The notes below the pieces were generated by a model, which made no database searches, was not told where the DNA came from, and saw only the letters and a program-made list of their open reading frames with translations. DNA of 61,193 nucleotides from Bacteroidales bacterium (GTDB taxonomy: Bacteria > Bacteroidota > Bacteroidia > Bacteroidales > UBA932): assembly GCA_017561885.1 (NCBI GenBank), contig JAFZBF010000009.1, positions 1 through 61,193 on the forward strand. The letters are read 5' to 3'. Made by a program: the position numbers and the translations under genes. Positions 8,789 to 19,124 of the stretch are shown in pieces (position 1 is the first letter of the stretch; every line of letters begins with the position of its first letter).

Positions 8789-9364
8789 CTAGAAATTGTT
8801 TTCTTCCCTGTATTTATCGAAACAGTGGCGGCAGAGCGGCTCGTAGATGTCTTTCTCGCCCAGCTCCACCAGCTTCTCGCTCGCGCTGAGGCGGTGGGAG
8901 TAGTTGGCCGGATCGCCGCACCTGACGCAGATGGCGTGGACCTTGGTGACATATTCGGCCACCGCCATCAGGGCAGGCATCGGGCCGAAGGGTTTGCCTC
9001 GGAAATCAGTGTCGAGACCTGCGACTATCACTCTGATGCCCATACTGGCGAGCTGCTGCACTACATCCACGATGCCCATGTCGAAGAACTGGGCTTCGTC
9101 GATGCCGACCACGTCCACGTTGCCGGTGAGCAGCAACAGGCTGCTGGACGATTCCACGGGCGTGGAGATGATGGCGTTCGAGTCGTGACTTACCACTTCT
9201 TCCTCTGAGTAGCGCACGTCGATCTTCGGCTTGAATATCTCGACCTTGAGATTGGCGATCTTGGCCCTCTTGAGCCTGCGGATGAGCTCCTCGGTCTTGC
9301 CTGAAAACATCGAGCCGCATATCACTTCGATCCAGCCGGGCGTCTTTGCGTTTTCGATAAACAT
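8789..9364 (-). CDS. tdk: Thymidine kinase
   Basis: 191 aa, type II thymidine kinase for thymidine salvage. P-loop [14 protein letters not shown] (17-30), DEAQFFD, and the lasso with zinc cysteines CVRCG and CRHC near the C-terminus are visible. I chose ATG 9364 ([10 protein letters not shown]). The frame runs further upstream but into the rsmI gene and with non-family residues. It is the first gene of a five-gene minus-strand operon (tdk, NatA, NatB and the two 5'-nucleotidase halves), so nucleoside salvage and extracellular nucleotide hydrolysis are co-transcribed. Confidence 0.95.
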   Translation of the reverse strand: MFIENAKTPGWIEVICGSMFSGKTEELIRRLKRAKIANLKVEIFKPKIDVRYSEEEVVSHDSNAIISTPVESSSSLLLLTGNVDVVGIDEAQFFDMGIVDVVQQLASMGIRVIVAGLDTDFRGKPFGPMPALMAVAEYVTKVHAICVRCGDPANYSHRLSASEKLVELGEKDIYEPLCRHCFDKYREENNF

Positions 9365-9375
9365 TTCCTTTTTAT

Positions 9376-9383
9376 TACCTTTG
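9376..9383 (+). promoter_or_regulatory. Candidate -7 promoter element for rsmI
   Basis: TACCTTTG matches TAnnTTTG and lies 26 bases before the rsmI ATG. It is interleaved with the oppositely directed tdk element. Confidence 0.5.
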
Positions 9384-9395
9384 TAGAGTGACTGA

Positions 9396-9403
9396 CAAAG
9401 ATA
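9396..9403 (-). promoter_or_regulatory. Candidate -7 promoter element for tdk
   Basis: On the minus strand this reads TATCTTTG, an exact TAnnTTTG match, 31 bases upstream of the tdk ATG. The two divergent promoters of this gap overlap. Confidence 0.55.
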
Positions 9404-9409
9404 GGAAAA

Positions 9410-10102
9410 ATGTCTGAACTTTACATAGTACCGACGCCCGTAGGAAATCTCGAAGACATGACCTTCAGGGCCGTGCAGGTGCTCCGCGACGTGGACCTGA
9501 TACTGGCGGAGGACACCCGCACCAGTTCGGTCCTGCTCAAGAAGTTCGGCATCACCACCCACGCTGAAAGTCACCACAAATACAACGAGCACCAGAAGGT
9601 CGAGCTCATCAAGGACAAGATCCTTTCCGGTCTTTCCGTAGCCCTTATAAGCGACGCCGGCACTCCCGGCATCAGCGACCCGGGATTCCTGCTGGTCCGC
9701 ACCTGCGCGGAAGCCGGCATCAAGGTCGTCACCCTGCCCGGAGCCACTGCCTGCATCCCTGCCGTCGTGAATTCAGGGCTACCCTGCGACCGTTTCTGCT
9801 TCGAGGGTTTCCTCCCCCAGAAGAAGGGCCGCCAGACAAGGCTTACGGAACTTGCCGGAGAGAAGCGGACCATGGTGTTCTACGAATCCCCCTTCCGGCT
9901 TGTAAAGTCTCTCGCGCAGTTCGCGGAGTATTTCGGCGACGGACGCAAGGCCGCCGTCTGCCGTGAGATTTCAAAGGTTCACGAAAGCACTGTCCGAGGC
10001 ACCCTGGCCGAACTGCGGGATTTCTACACCGCTAACGAGCCGAAGGGCGAAATCGTGATAGTGGTGCAGGGAGCCGACGAGCGCTCGAAGACCGATTCTT
10101 AA
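9410..10102 (+). CDS. rsmI: 16S rRNA (cytidine(1402)-2'-O)-methyltransferase
   Basis: 230 aa. RsmI uses SAM to methylate the ribose of C1402 in the decoding centre of 16S rRNA. Family motifs are clear: [18 protein letters not shown] at the N-terminus, [17 protein letters not shown], the SAM-binding region [29 protein letters not shown] and FYESPFRLV. Length and start fit the family. It is followed 31 nt later by the ComEA-like gene. Confidence 0.96.
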   Translation: MSELYIVPTPVGNLEDMTFRAVQVLRDVDLILAEDTRTSSVLLKKFGITTHAESHHKYNEHQKVELIKDKILSGLSVALISDAGTPGISDPGFLLVRTCAEAGIKVVTLPGATACIPAVVNSGLPCDRFCFEGFLPQKKGRQTRLTELAGEKRTMVFYESPFRLVKSLAQFAEYFGDGRKAAVCREISKVHESTVRGTLAELRDFYTANEPKGEIVIVVQGADERSKTDS

Positions 10103-10133
10103 TCATTAACTGTTTTTCCTGGAGGTGTGTGTT

Positions 10134-11042
10134 ATGAAGGGCAAAAAAACTTCTGCGGTCGCAGCGAGCGGAGCTGTGGCTCTTATTTTCCTGATTCTGG
10201 GTTTCCAGATAGCTATTTTCAGCGGCAATGTCTTCCGCTTCAGGCAGCAGGAGGCTGCGGTGACAGATAACGGGGCATCCTCGGAAATCGGGGACAGCGG
10301 CTACCTTAGCGATGATGACAAGTCCTCCGCCAGCAGCGGGCGTGGTGCAATGCAAAGGACAGGAGAAATCAGTCCAGTAAGGCAGGCGATTGAGGCTGGC
10401 AGCCGGCGCGAGCGCGACTACGGCGATTCACGGACGGTCATTGCAGAAAAAGTGGCGAAGAAACATGCCGAGACATTCGAGTTCGACCCCAATACCGTGT
10501 CGCTGGACGATTTATGCCGCCTGGGATTCTCTGAGCGTCAGGCTCAGGTCATCCTGAATTACCGCGACAAGGGCGGCCGTTTCCACTCCGAAAAGGATTT
10601 TGCTAAGATGTACGTGGTAGACAGCGCAACTTTCACAAGGCTGGAGCCGTACATCCGCATTCCGAGGCTTGACCTCAACTCAGCCGACAGCGAGGCGCTT
10701 CTCGGCCTGCGCGGCATCGGGCCGTATTATGCATCGAAGATTCTGGATTATCGCCGCAGGCTCGGCGGAAGTTTCTCCAGCCTGGACCAGCTGCTCGAGA
10801 TAGACGGCTTCGACCGCGAACGGCTCGAAGGCTTCCGTGGCGACGTGGAGCTGCGCAAACCGCCGAAAAGCTTCAACATCTGGGAAGCCACCCAGGCTCA
10901 GCTGGAAGCGCATCCCTATATAGGTTCATATGCCGCCAAGGGCATCATCCGCTTCAAGCGCACCGTCGACACGCTCTCATGGACCATTGCCAACCTCGTC
11001 GAAGCCGGCATCCTCACAGCCGACAAGGCCGCGAAACTGTAA
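10134..11042 (+). CDS. Membrane-anchored ComEA-like helix-hairpin-helix protein
   Basis: 302 aa. A single N-terminal membrane helix (about 10-28) is followed by a low-complexity linker to about residue 115 and then several consecutive helix-hairpin-helix units; RLDLNSADSEALLGLRGIGPYYASKILDYR is the clearest. This matches the ComEA family, periplasmic double-stranded DNA-binding proteins used in DNA uptake. I chose ATG 10134 because GGAGG lies about 9 bases upstream; a GTG three codons earlier is less likely. No other competence gene is visible here, so a role in uptake is only an inference. Confidence 0.85.
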   Translation: MKGKKTSAVAASGAVALIFLILGFQIAIFSGNVFRFRQQEAAVTDNGASSEIGDSGYLSDDDKSSASSGRGAMQRTGEISPVRQAIEAGSRRERDYGDSRTVIAEKVAKKHAETFEFDPNTVSLDDLCRLGFSERQAQVILNYRDKGGRFHSEKDFAKMYVVDSATFTRLEPYIRIPRLDLNSADSEALLGLRGIGPYYASKILDYRRRLGGSFSSLDQLLEIDGFDRERLEGFRGDVELRKPPKSFNIWEATQAQLEAHPYIGSYAAKGIIRFKRTVDTLSWTIANLVEAGILTADKAAKL

Positions 11043-11058
11043 GTTGTGACAAGAAAGC

Positions 11059-11177
11059 GTACAAGGTCGGAAGAAATGCAGGGGACCTTGTACACTTTAA
11101 AAATATAATTCGCAGATTATTAGTGCTTTATAAAAATGAGATGTACAAGGTCCCCGCGATTTCTTCCGACCTTGTAC
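11059..11177. repeat. Paired-REP unit A (119 nt)
   Basis: Two inverted 35-nt elements at 11059-11093 and 11143-11177. Each has 10-bp arms GTACAAGGTC/GACCTTGTAC around a 15-nt loop. The second is the reverse complement of the first apart from three loop bases. The 49-nt middle is AT-rich. Same length and design as units at 18989 and 29583; see the RAYT gene at 19125. Confidence 0.9.
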
Positions 11178-11306
11178 ACATACACAGGTGCGCGTTGGGA
11201 TTTGTCAGCTTGGCGGCCACATCCCTGTCCGCTCGCCGCGGGGTGGCGAGATATTGCAGCTTTGATGCAGCAACTAATCTTTGGGCCTAAATACCCATCT
11301 AAGATG

Positions 11307-12926
11307 TTATTCTGATACAGGACGAACTGAAAGACCATTATAACGGTCGAAGTAGTACCTACTCACATAACTCGAGGCCAAAGTCACGCGCCACGCGCGA
11401 CTGGAGTCATCCGTATTGAGTGATGATGACCAGTAGTACCCAAATTCACCGACATCATCGAGGCTGGTGCGTTTTCGGTAGCCGGCATCCGGCAGAAAGA
11501 TGGTATTGCCTTCAAAGCCGGAGACGTTCGATGTCACGATTTTGCCAGCGATACCACTACCCTGGTAATCATCAGTCTGGGTCCAAGTGCAGTTATTTCG
11601 TAACCACGTCCACTCATCATCTGTCGGTGTGCGCCATGTATTACCCCAGTTTGCCGTAGCAGCATCATCAACCCCTTCAAGAACAGTTTTGTTGTCCACG
11701 GTACCGTAGCTCGCACTTGCGACATACTTCGTCAGCGAGGATGCTCTACCATAAGAATAGGAATCCCAATAATAACCGTATTTCTTCCCTTCCTTCCATG
11801 TCAATGGACTTTGACTGCTGTAGTAGGGTGCTGTCTCTCCCCACGCAAAATAGTCGCCATAATCTGTTTCAGAAGTGGCTCCTACGTTTTTAGTAGCCCA
11901 CTTGAGCCCATCCCCCATCTCGACATAGGCATAACCGCCAATCGACGACGTCTCCATATCTAAGGTCCCGGTTACTTTATAAACTTTACCCGGTTTATAC
12001 TCAGTCCTGGGACTCCAATTTTTATAATACCATGCTGATTCCGTTTCACCTTGCCCGCCCGGTTGCGTTGTGGTGGTTACCTGAACAGCGACGCTATAGT
12101 TATCGGCCTGATCTTCTGCGAAGAAAGCAACATAAAAATCAATCGATTGCTGGTTTGCTTCAATTTCAATAGGTTCTATATTTAAATAGTCAACTCTGTC
12201 AATTATCGACAAACTAAAAATAGGATCGTCCGACGATATCATAAAACCGCCACCAAATGTCGTGGGATTTTCACTATCAGGACATCCACCGACACGAATA
12301 TTTTCAATCTTAATAGCATTACTCGGCAGTGTCAGGATAAAATGAAAATAGGCGAGGCGTGGCTCAAGGGTAATGGGGGTGGAGAAAACCGTCCCCAAAT
12401 CAATGGGGGTTACCTCGGGGTAGGTTAAAATCGGCAAATCAAGGGGACCAGACCATTTCAAGAAATCCGGGAGATCATCAAGTGTACCTTTTTGATTGCT
12501 GATATCAATAACATCATCATCACTATAATTATCAGGAGTTATGTAATATACACCGATTCCACCTGCAATGAAGTCTCCATTGGAGAGATAGAGTTCGCAA
12601 TTGTCATTAACAAATGTTGCTGTTTTCCCCCCGTTTGCAATTGAAGTTGGATCAATTTCAAATCTTTCGCCAGCAAAACACTCTTCTTCATATCCAACGT
12701 AAACGATGACGAAATCATCTTCTTGCCACCCGGTCTGTATTTTTTTACCAGTTCCACTTGCATTGTCTACATATTCATGCGATACCTTGGTGGTTTCCGA
12801 AGGCAACTCCAAAGAAAGAGATACGGGATGACCTTTGGAAACAGTTTCTATATTTACCACATCGGTCTTATTGCAAGCTACCGCCACCAGCAAGGTTGCT
12901 GCTAAAAGTAAAAAAAACTTCTTCAT
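11307..12926 (-). CDS. Fimbrillin-like surface lipoprotein with C-terminal FISUMP-like domain
   Basis: 539 aa. Lipoprotein signal LLVAVAC (cysteine 18). The N-terminal 300 residues look like the beta-rich fimbrillin/Mfa families (TKVSHEY, GWQEDDFVIVY, TATFVND). From about residue 340 there is a formylglycine-enzyme/lectin-like domain of the type named after the Fibrobacter major paralogous domain (GLKWATKNVGA, GDYFAWGET, WRTPTDDEWTWL, YYWSSS and GLSVRPV at the end). A good ribosome binding site (AAGGAG) precedes the ATG. A small companion ORF lies 14 nt upstream. The gene is clearly more AT-rich than its neighbours, suggesting transfer. Function: probable cell-surface or fimbrial component; the ligand is unknown. 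Confidence 0.8.
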   Translation of the reverse strand: MKKFFLLLAATLLVAVACNKTDVVNIETVSKGHPVSLSLELPSETTKVSHEYVDNASGTGKKIQTGWQEDDFVIVYVGYEEECFAGERFEIDPTSIANGGKTATFVNDNCELYLSNGDFIAGGIGVYYITPDNYSDDDVIDISNQKGTLDDLPDFLKWSGPLDLPILTYPEVTPIDLGTVFSTPITLEPRLAYFHFILTLPSNAIKIENIRVGGCPDSENPTTFGGGFMISSDDPIFSLSIIDRVDYLNIEPIEIEANQQSIDFYVAFFAEDQADNYSVAVQVTTTTQPGGQGETESAWYYKNWSPRTEYKPGKVYKVTGTLDMETSSIGGYAYVEMGDGLKWATKNVGATSETDYGDYFAWGETAPYYSSQSPLTWKEGKKYGYYWDSYSYGRASSLTKYVASASYGTVDNKTVLEGVDDAATANWGNTWRTPTDDEWTWLRNNCTWTQTDDYQGSGIAGKIVTSNVSGFEGNTIFLPDAGYRKRTSLDDVGEFGYYWSSSLNTDDSSRAWRVTLASSYVSRYYFDRYNGLSVRPVSE

Positions 12927-12940
12927 AACATTATCTCCTT

Positions 12941-13060
12941 TTAAGCATCTTCCTCCTCATAGTCACTCAAGGAGAATGTGGGGTTACTGGCACAAATGAC
13001 GTCTTCTGACTTCACTTCAAAGACAAGTGTCTCCGGCACAAAATATTGTTCTTTTTCCAT
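12941..13060 (-). CDS. Small companion protein upstream of a fimbrillin-like gene
   Basis: 39 aa: starts MEKEQYFVPETLVFEVKSED and continues VICASNPTF to an acidic end. Short ORFs of this pattern (PET-VFE-K-E-VICAS) are common immediately upstream of fimbrillin-like and other surface lipoprotein genes in Bacteroidetes. It has no signal peptide; its function is not known to me. It lies 14 nt before the lipoprotein start, so it is probably co-transcribed and could influence translation of the larger gene. The 230 bases further upstream to the tRNA hold no other ORF I can support. Confidence 0.65.
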   Translation of the reverse strand: MEKEQYFVPETLVFEVKSEDVICASNPTFSLSDYEEEDA

Positions 13061-13237
13061 AATACAATTTGCAAATTGAAACTAACGTTATTATACTTCA
13101 CAAAATACTATTTTCAATTAAAACATTGAGGATTATTGCTATCACATTTCTTTCTCACCGAGATAGCAAGTTTTCACTATTTGTGTACCCGAATTGCACG
13201 GTAGATGTATCTCGGACAGCCATAAAAAACAATAAAT

Positions 13238-13275
13238 AGCGTGTGTAAAATCGTGTGTAGATTTTATAACACGCT
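13238..13275. repeat. Imperfect inverted repeat with 7-nt centre beside tRNA-Ser
   Basis: Arms 13238-13252 and 13260-13275 pair except for a short bulge and enclose GTGTGTA. It lies 18 bases past the 3' end of tRNA-Ser. This could be a weak terminator of the tRNA, or the core site of a tyrosine recombinase, which typically has inverted arms around a 6-8 nt centre. No integrase gene is present. Confidence 0.6.
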
Positions 13276-13293
13276 AACTATCAGTGGTTTTTG

Positions 13294-13378
13294 CGGAGAG
13301 TGAGGGATTCGAACCCCCGAACCCTTTCGGATCAACAGTTTTCAAGACTGCCGCCATCAACCACTCGGCCAACTCTCC
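13294..13378 (-). tRNA. tRNA-Ser (anticodon UGA)
   Basis: Read on the minus strand: acceptor stem GGAGAGT/ACTCTCC, D-arm GGCCGAGTGG, anticodon stem GCAGT with loop CTTGAAA (anticodon TGA), a long variable arm as in class II tRNAs, and the T-arm GGTTCGAATCC. The discriminator base is G, as expected for serine tRNAs. CCA is not encoded. It reads UCA codons. Confidence 0.96.
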
Positions 13379-13439
13379 TTCCCATAAGGGACTGCAAATA
13401 TAGATAATTTTGAATATTGTACAAAAATATTTTCAGCAG

Positions 13440-15725
<2,286 letters not shown>

Positions 15726-15749
15726 TTAGTTCAGGTGATTGCTGAAAGT

Positions 15750-17000
15750 TCATTCTCCGTATATGTAGCGGTGCTGCTCTTCGGTGAGACTGTCGATGTC
15801 GCAGCCGAGGCTGGCAAGCTTGCGGCGTGCGACCTCGTCGTCGATGGCGTCGGGCACCTGGATCACCATGTCGCCCGGTGTGCGGCCCAGCGGATGGTTG
15901 GCAGCCAGGTAGCGGGCGCAGAGAGCCTGGATGGCGAAAGACATGTCCATGATCTCGGCGGGATGGCCGTCACCTGCAGCGAGGTTCACCAGACGGCCCT
16001 GAGCCAGGATGTATAAAGTGCGGCCGTCAGGAAGCGTATAGGCTTCGATGTCCTTGCGGGCGGGACGGTGGCCGGTGGCCAAAGCCTTGAGCTGCCCGAT
16101 GTTGACCTCGCAGTCGAAATGGCCGGCGTTGCAGCAGATGGCCCCATCCTTCATCACGCGGAAATCCTCGGTGGTGATCACGTCCTTGCATCCGGTGACC
16201 GTGACGAAGATGTCGCCCAGCGGGGCGGCCTGACGCATAGGCATCACCTGGAATCCGTCCATCACAGCCTCGATGGCCTTGACGGGGTCGACCTCGGTCA
16301 CGATGACCTTGGCCCCTAGACCCTTGGCGCGCATCGCCACTCCCTTGCCGCACCAGCCGTAGCCGGCCACCACGGCAGTCTTGCCGGCAACTATGAGGTT
16401 GGTGGTGCGGTTGATGCCGTTCCATACCGACTGGCCGGTGCCGTAGCGGTTGTCGAAAAGGTGCTTGCAGGGCGCGTCGTTCACAAGTATCATCGGGAAA
16501 GCCAGCTTGCGGGCCTTGTTCATCGCGTTCAGGCGCAGGATGCCGGTAGTGGTTTCCTCGCAGCCTCCAATCACGCCGGGCAGCAGCTCGGGGAATGAAG
16601 TGTGGATCTTGCTGACCAGGTCGCCGCCGTCGTCGATGATGATGTTGGGCGCGGCTTCGATGACCCTGGTAATGTGGCGGTCATACTCCTCTGGTGTGGC
16701 GTCGTACCAGGCGAAAACGTTGAGCCCGTCGTGGACCAGCGCTGCGGCTATGTCATCCTGGGTGGAGAGGGGGTTGCTGCCGGTCACGTACATCTCGGCG
16801 CCGCCCGCGGCAAGCGTCTTGCACAGATATGCGGTCTTGGCCTCCAGATGCACCGAGAGTGCGATTCTCAGCCCCTTGAAGGGCATGGTCTGCTCAAATT
16901 CCTTTTTCAGCCCGGAGAGCAGCGGCATATGGCTCTCGACCCAGCGGATCTTGAGCTCGCCGTCCTGCCACAGTCCGGGATTACTGATTTCGTATGCCAT
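15750..17000 (-). CDS. ahcY: S-adenosylhomocysteine hydrolase, archaeal/Thermotoga type
   Basis: 416 aa. The enzyme splits S-adenosylhomocysteine into adenosine and homocysteine and so renews the methyl cycle. Visible: His51 region SVHLEAKTA, EETTTG near 149-153, NDAPCKHLFDNRYGTGQS (174-191) with catalytic Lys179 and Asp183, and the NAD-binding motif GYGWCGKG (213-220). It lacks the roughly 40-residue insertion of the common bacterial/eukaryotic form, and the wording GYGWCGKG and NRYGTGQS follows archaeal and Thermotoga enzymes. Some archaeal relatives prefer S-inosylhomocysteine. Start ATG 17000 lies just after a good -7 element. Confidence 0.92.
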   Translation of the reverse strand: MAYEISNPGLWQDGELKIRWVESHMPLLSGLKKEFEQTMPFKGLRIALSVHLEAKTAYLCKTLAAGGAEMYVTGSNPLSTQDDIAAALVHDGLNVFAWYDATPEEYDRHITRVIEAAPNIIIDDGGDLVSKIHTSFPELLPGVIGGCEETTTGILRLNAMNKARKLAFPMILVNDAPCKHLFDNRYGTGQSVWNGINRTTNLIVAGKTAVVAGYGWCGKGVAMRAKGLGAKVIVTEVDPVKAIEAVMDGFQVMPMRQAAPLGDIFVTVTGCKDVITTEDFRVMKDGAICCNAGHFDCEVNIGQLKALATGHRPARKDIEAYTLPDGRTLYILAQGRLVNLAAGDGHPAEIMDMSFAIQALCARYLAANHPLGRTPGDMVIQVPDAIDDEVARRKLASLGCDIDSLTEEQHRYIYGE

Positions 17001-17018
17001 GGTAACGGGTTGTTTCTA

Positions 17019-17026
17019 CAAAGATA
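17019..17026 (-). promoter_or_regulatory. Candidate -7 promoter element for ahcY
   Basis: TATCTTTG on the minus strand, 18 bases upstream of the ahcY ATG. Confidence 0.55.
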
Positions 17027-17048
17027 GTTTTCTTGTCTTTAAAATGTT

Positions 17049-17056
17049 TAAATTTG
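17049..17056 (+). promoter_or_regulatory. Candidate -7 promoter element for the sugar kinase
   Basis: TAAATTTG matches TAnnTTTG, 24 bases upstream of the ATG at 17081. No convincing -33 element. Confidence 0.45.
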
Positions 17057-17080
17057 CATCCCACTTCTAAATACTTTGAT

Positions 17081-18220
17081 ATGCAGTATCACATTTTCTC
17101 TCCATACCGTATCTGCCCTGTCGGGGCGCATGTCGACCATCAGCACGGCCTGGTGACCGGTTTTCCTTTTGACAAGGGTGTCGATCTGTATTTCGACATC
17201 ACGGAAGACGGCTCGGTGGAGCTGGACAGCGGCAATTTCGACGGCCACGTCAGTTTTGACATCCGCCAGAAGACCATCCTGAAGCAGGGAAACTGGGGTG
17301 ATTACGCCCAGGGTGCCAAATATGCCCTGCGCAAGAGGTTCGTCCTGAAGAGGGGCATCCGTGGCAAGATAAGCGGCAGCCTGCCTGTGGGAGGACTTTC
17401 TTCCAGCGCCGCAGTGCTCGTGGCTTATGTGATGGCTTTCGCCAAGGCCAACGACATCTCACTGATGCCGATGGAGGTGATTATGACTGCATCTGAAGCC
17501 GAAAGGGAATACATCGGCCTGAACAACGGCCTGCTCGACCAGTCCTGCATCGTCCTGGGCAAGAAAGACCATATGCTGATGCTGGACTGCGACAGCAACG
17601 AGTACCGTCTGATTCCCCGCAATCCCAAGATGAAGGATTTCGAGTTCGGAATCTTCTTCAGCGGTCTGACCAGGAACCTGATGAGCAGCGATTTCAACCT
17701 CAGGGTGCAGGAATGCAAGGTCGCTGCGTGGAATCTGCTGGCATATGACGACCAGCCCATCAAGGCTTTCGACAAGACGTTCATGAGGGATGTGCCCCGT
17801 ACTGTATACGAGAAGTATAAGGAAAAACTGCCTCACCGTTTCGCCAACCGTGCCGAGCACTATTTCAGCGAGTACAAGCGCGTGCGTCAGGCTGTGACCG
17901 CCTGGGACTCCGGCAACATAGAGTGGCTGGGCCAGCTGAGTTTCGAGAGCTGCGAGAGTTCCATCAACAACTGGGAATGCGGCAGTCCGGAGCTCATCAG
18001 TATCTACCGTGCCATGCGCAATACTGACGGCATCTACGGCGGACGTTTCTCAGGCGCCGGCTTCAAGGGGGCCTGCATCGCCCTGGTGGATCCTGCTAAG
18101 AAGGATGCCATCCGCGAGAGCGTGACCCGCCAGTATCTGACCGAGTTCCCGCAGTACAAGGAGACTTTCGAGGTACATTTCGTAAAGAGCGCTGACGGCG
18201 CTGCATTCATAGAGGACTGA
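17081..18220 (+). CDS. GHMP sugar-1-kinase, galacturonokinase-like
   Basis: 379 aa. The N-terminal sugar-binding motif reads SPYRICPVGAHVDHQHG (7-23). It differs from galactokinase (GRVNLIGEHTDYNGG) and resembles the motif of plant galacturonokinase as I recall it. The GHMP ATP-binding motif LPVGGLSSSAAV is at 101-112 and the C-terminal GGRFSGAGFKG motif is present. It should phosphorylate a sugar or uronic acid at C1. The partner nucleotidylyltransferase starts 4 nt downstream. I chose ATG 17081; the 16 upstream in-frame residues are not family-like. Which sugar is used is inferred only. Confidence 0.82.
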   Translation: MQYHIFSPYRICPVGAHVDHQHGLVTGFPFDKGVDLYFDITEDGSVELDSGNFDGHVSFDIRQKTILKQGNWGDYAQGAKYALRKRFVLKRGIRGKISGSLPVGGLSSSAAVLVAYVMAFAKANDISLMPMEVIMTASEAEREYIGLNNGLLDQSCIVLGKKDHMLMLDCDSNEYRLIPRNPKMKDFEFGIFFSGLTRNLMSSDFNLRVQECKVAAWNLLAYDDQPIKAFDKTFMRDVPRTVYEKYKEKLPHRFANRAEHYFSEYKRVRQAVTAWDSGNIEWLGQLSFESCESSINNWECGSPELISIYRAMRNTDGIYGGRFSGAGFKGACIALVDPAKKDAIRESVTRQYLTEFPQYKETFEVHFVKSADGAAFIED

Positions 18221-18224
18221 CGAT

Positions 18225-18959
18225 ATGAAGAACGTTGTTCTGGCTGCCGGATACGCGACAAGGATGTATCCGCTAACTGAGAATTTTCCGAAGCCGCTGC
18301 TGCCGGTGGGAGACAGTACTATCCTTGACAGGATGCTTGAGGATGTGGATGCGCTGGAGGCAGTCGACGAGCATATCATAGTGACTAACCACCGTTTCAT
18401 CGGCATTTTCGAGCAATGGCTGGAGGAGGCCAGCAAGAGGTATGCGAAGCCGATACGGCTGCTCGACGACGGTTCTACCTCGAATGACAACAGGGTCGGG
18501 GCTGTCGGCGACCTTGTGGCTGCCATACGCGAGTTCGGCATCGAAGACGACATCCTTGTGGCCGCTGCCGACAATCTGCTGGATTTTTCTCTGGCGTCGC
18601 TGGTGGAGTTTTTCCACGAGAAGCGCACTGCGGTGATCTTCTACTACGACGAGCCTGACGAAGCGCGCCTGCACCGCTGCGGCGTGATCTGCATGGATGA
18701 GGACGGCCGTGTCACGGATATGGAGGAGAAGCCGGCCGAGCCGAAAAGCCATCACGTCACTCCGCCTTTCTACATCTATGGCAAAGAAGACCTTCCGCTG
18801 ATCCTGGCCGCTATCGAAAACGGATGCCAGTGGGATGCTCCCGGCAACCTGGCGGGCTACATCTCCCGGGTGTCAGTCCTTCACGCCCTCCGTATGCCTG
18901 GCAAGCGCCTGGACATCGGCAGCCTGGAGGGATATTACTCACTCATCGGAAAAGAATAG
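18225..18959 (+). CDS. Sugar-1-phosphate nucleotidylyltransferase
   Basis: 244 aa. The N-terminal signature LAAGYATRMYPLTENFPKP (6-24) is the nucleotide-binding loop of the NTP_transferase family, with AADN for metal binding near 108-111 and VTDMEEKP further on. It lacks the C-terminal acyltransferase or hexapeptide extensions of bifunctional enzymes. Paired with the upstream kinase it would turn a free sugar first into sugar-1-phosphate and then into NDP-sugar, a two-step salvage route. A 9-bp hairpin begins on the stop codon. Confidence 0.85.
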   Translation: MKNVVLAAGYATRMYPLTENFPKPLLPVGDSTILDRMLEDVDALEAVDEHIIVTNHRFIGIFEQWLEEASKRYAKPIRLLDDGSTSNDNRVGAVGDLVAAIREFGIEDDILVAAADNLLDFSLASLVEFFHEKRTAVIFYYDEPDEARLHRCGVICMDEDGRVTDMEEKPAEPKSHHVTPPFYIYGKEDLPLILAAIENGCQWDAPGNLAGYISRVSVLHALRMPGKRLDIGSLEGYYSLIGKE

Positions 18960-18978
18960 CCAGATGCGGGCATCTGGC
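18959..18978 (+). terminator. Hairpin at the end of the kinase/nucleotidylyltransferase operon
   Basis: Perfect arms GCCAGATGC and GCATCTGGC around GG, directly after the stop codon. No T-run follows, so terminator function is uncertain; a paired-REP unit begins 10 bases later. Confidence 0.5.
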
Positions 18979-18988
18979 ATAGCTGAGC

Positions 18989-19107
18989 GTACAAGGTCGG
19001 AAGAAATCGCGGGGACCTTGTACGCTTGCTTTTTCTAAGGCACTGATTATTCGAACGTTATAATTTTGAGGTGTACAAGGTCCCCTGCATTTCAACCGAC
19101 CTTGTAC
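18989..19107. repeat. Paired-REP unit B (119 nt) next to the RAYT gene
   Basis: Inverted 35-nt elements at 18989-19023 and 19073-19107, each with arms GTACAAGGTC/GACCTTGTAC and a 15-nt loop. The total length, the loop length and the 49-nt middle equal those of unit A. The middle shares GATTATT and TTATAA at the same offset as unit A. It ends 17 bases from the RAYT stop codon. Confidence 0.92.
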
Positions 19108-19124
19108 ACCCAACTATCAATAAG

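Noticed and set aside
11307..12926. Diversity-generating retroelement target protein
   Set aside because: The C-terminal lectin-like domain ending in GLSVRPV resembles such targets, but no reverse transcriptase gene or template repeat is visible in the window.
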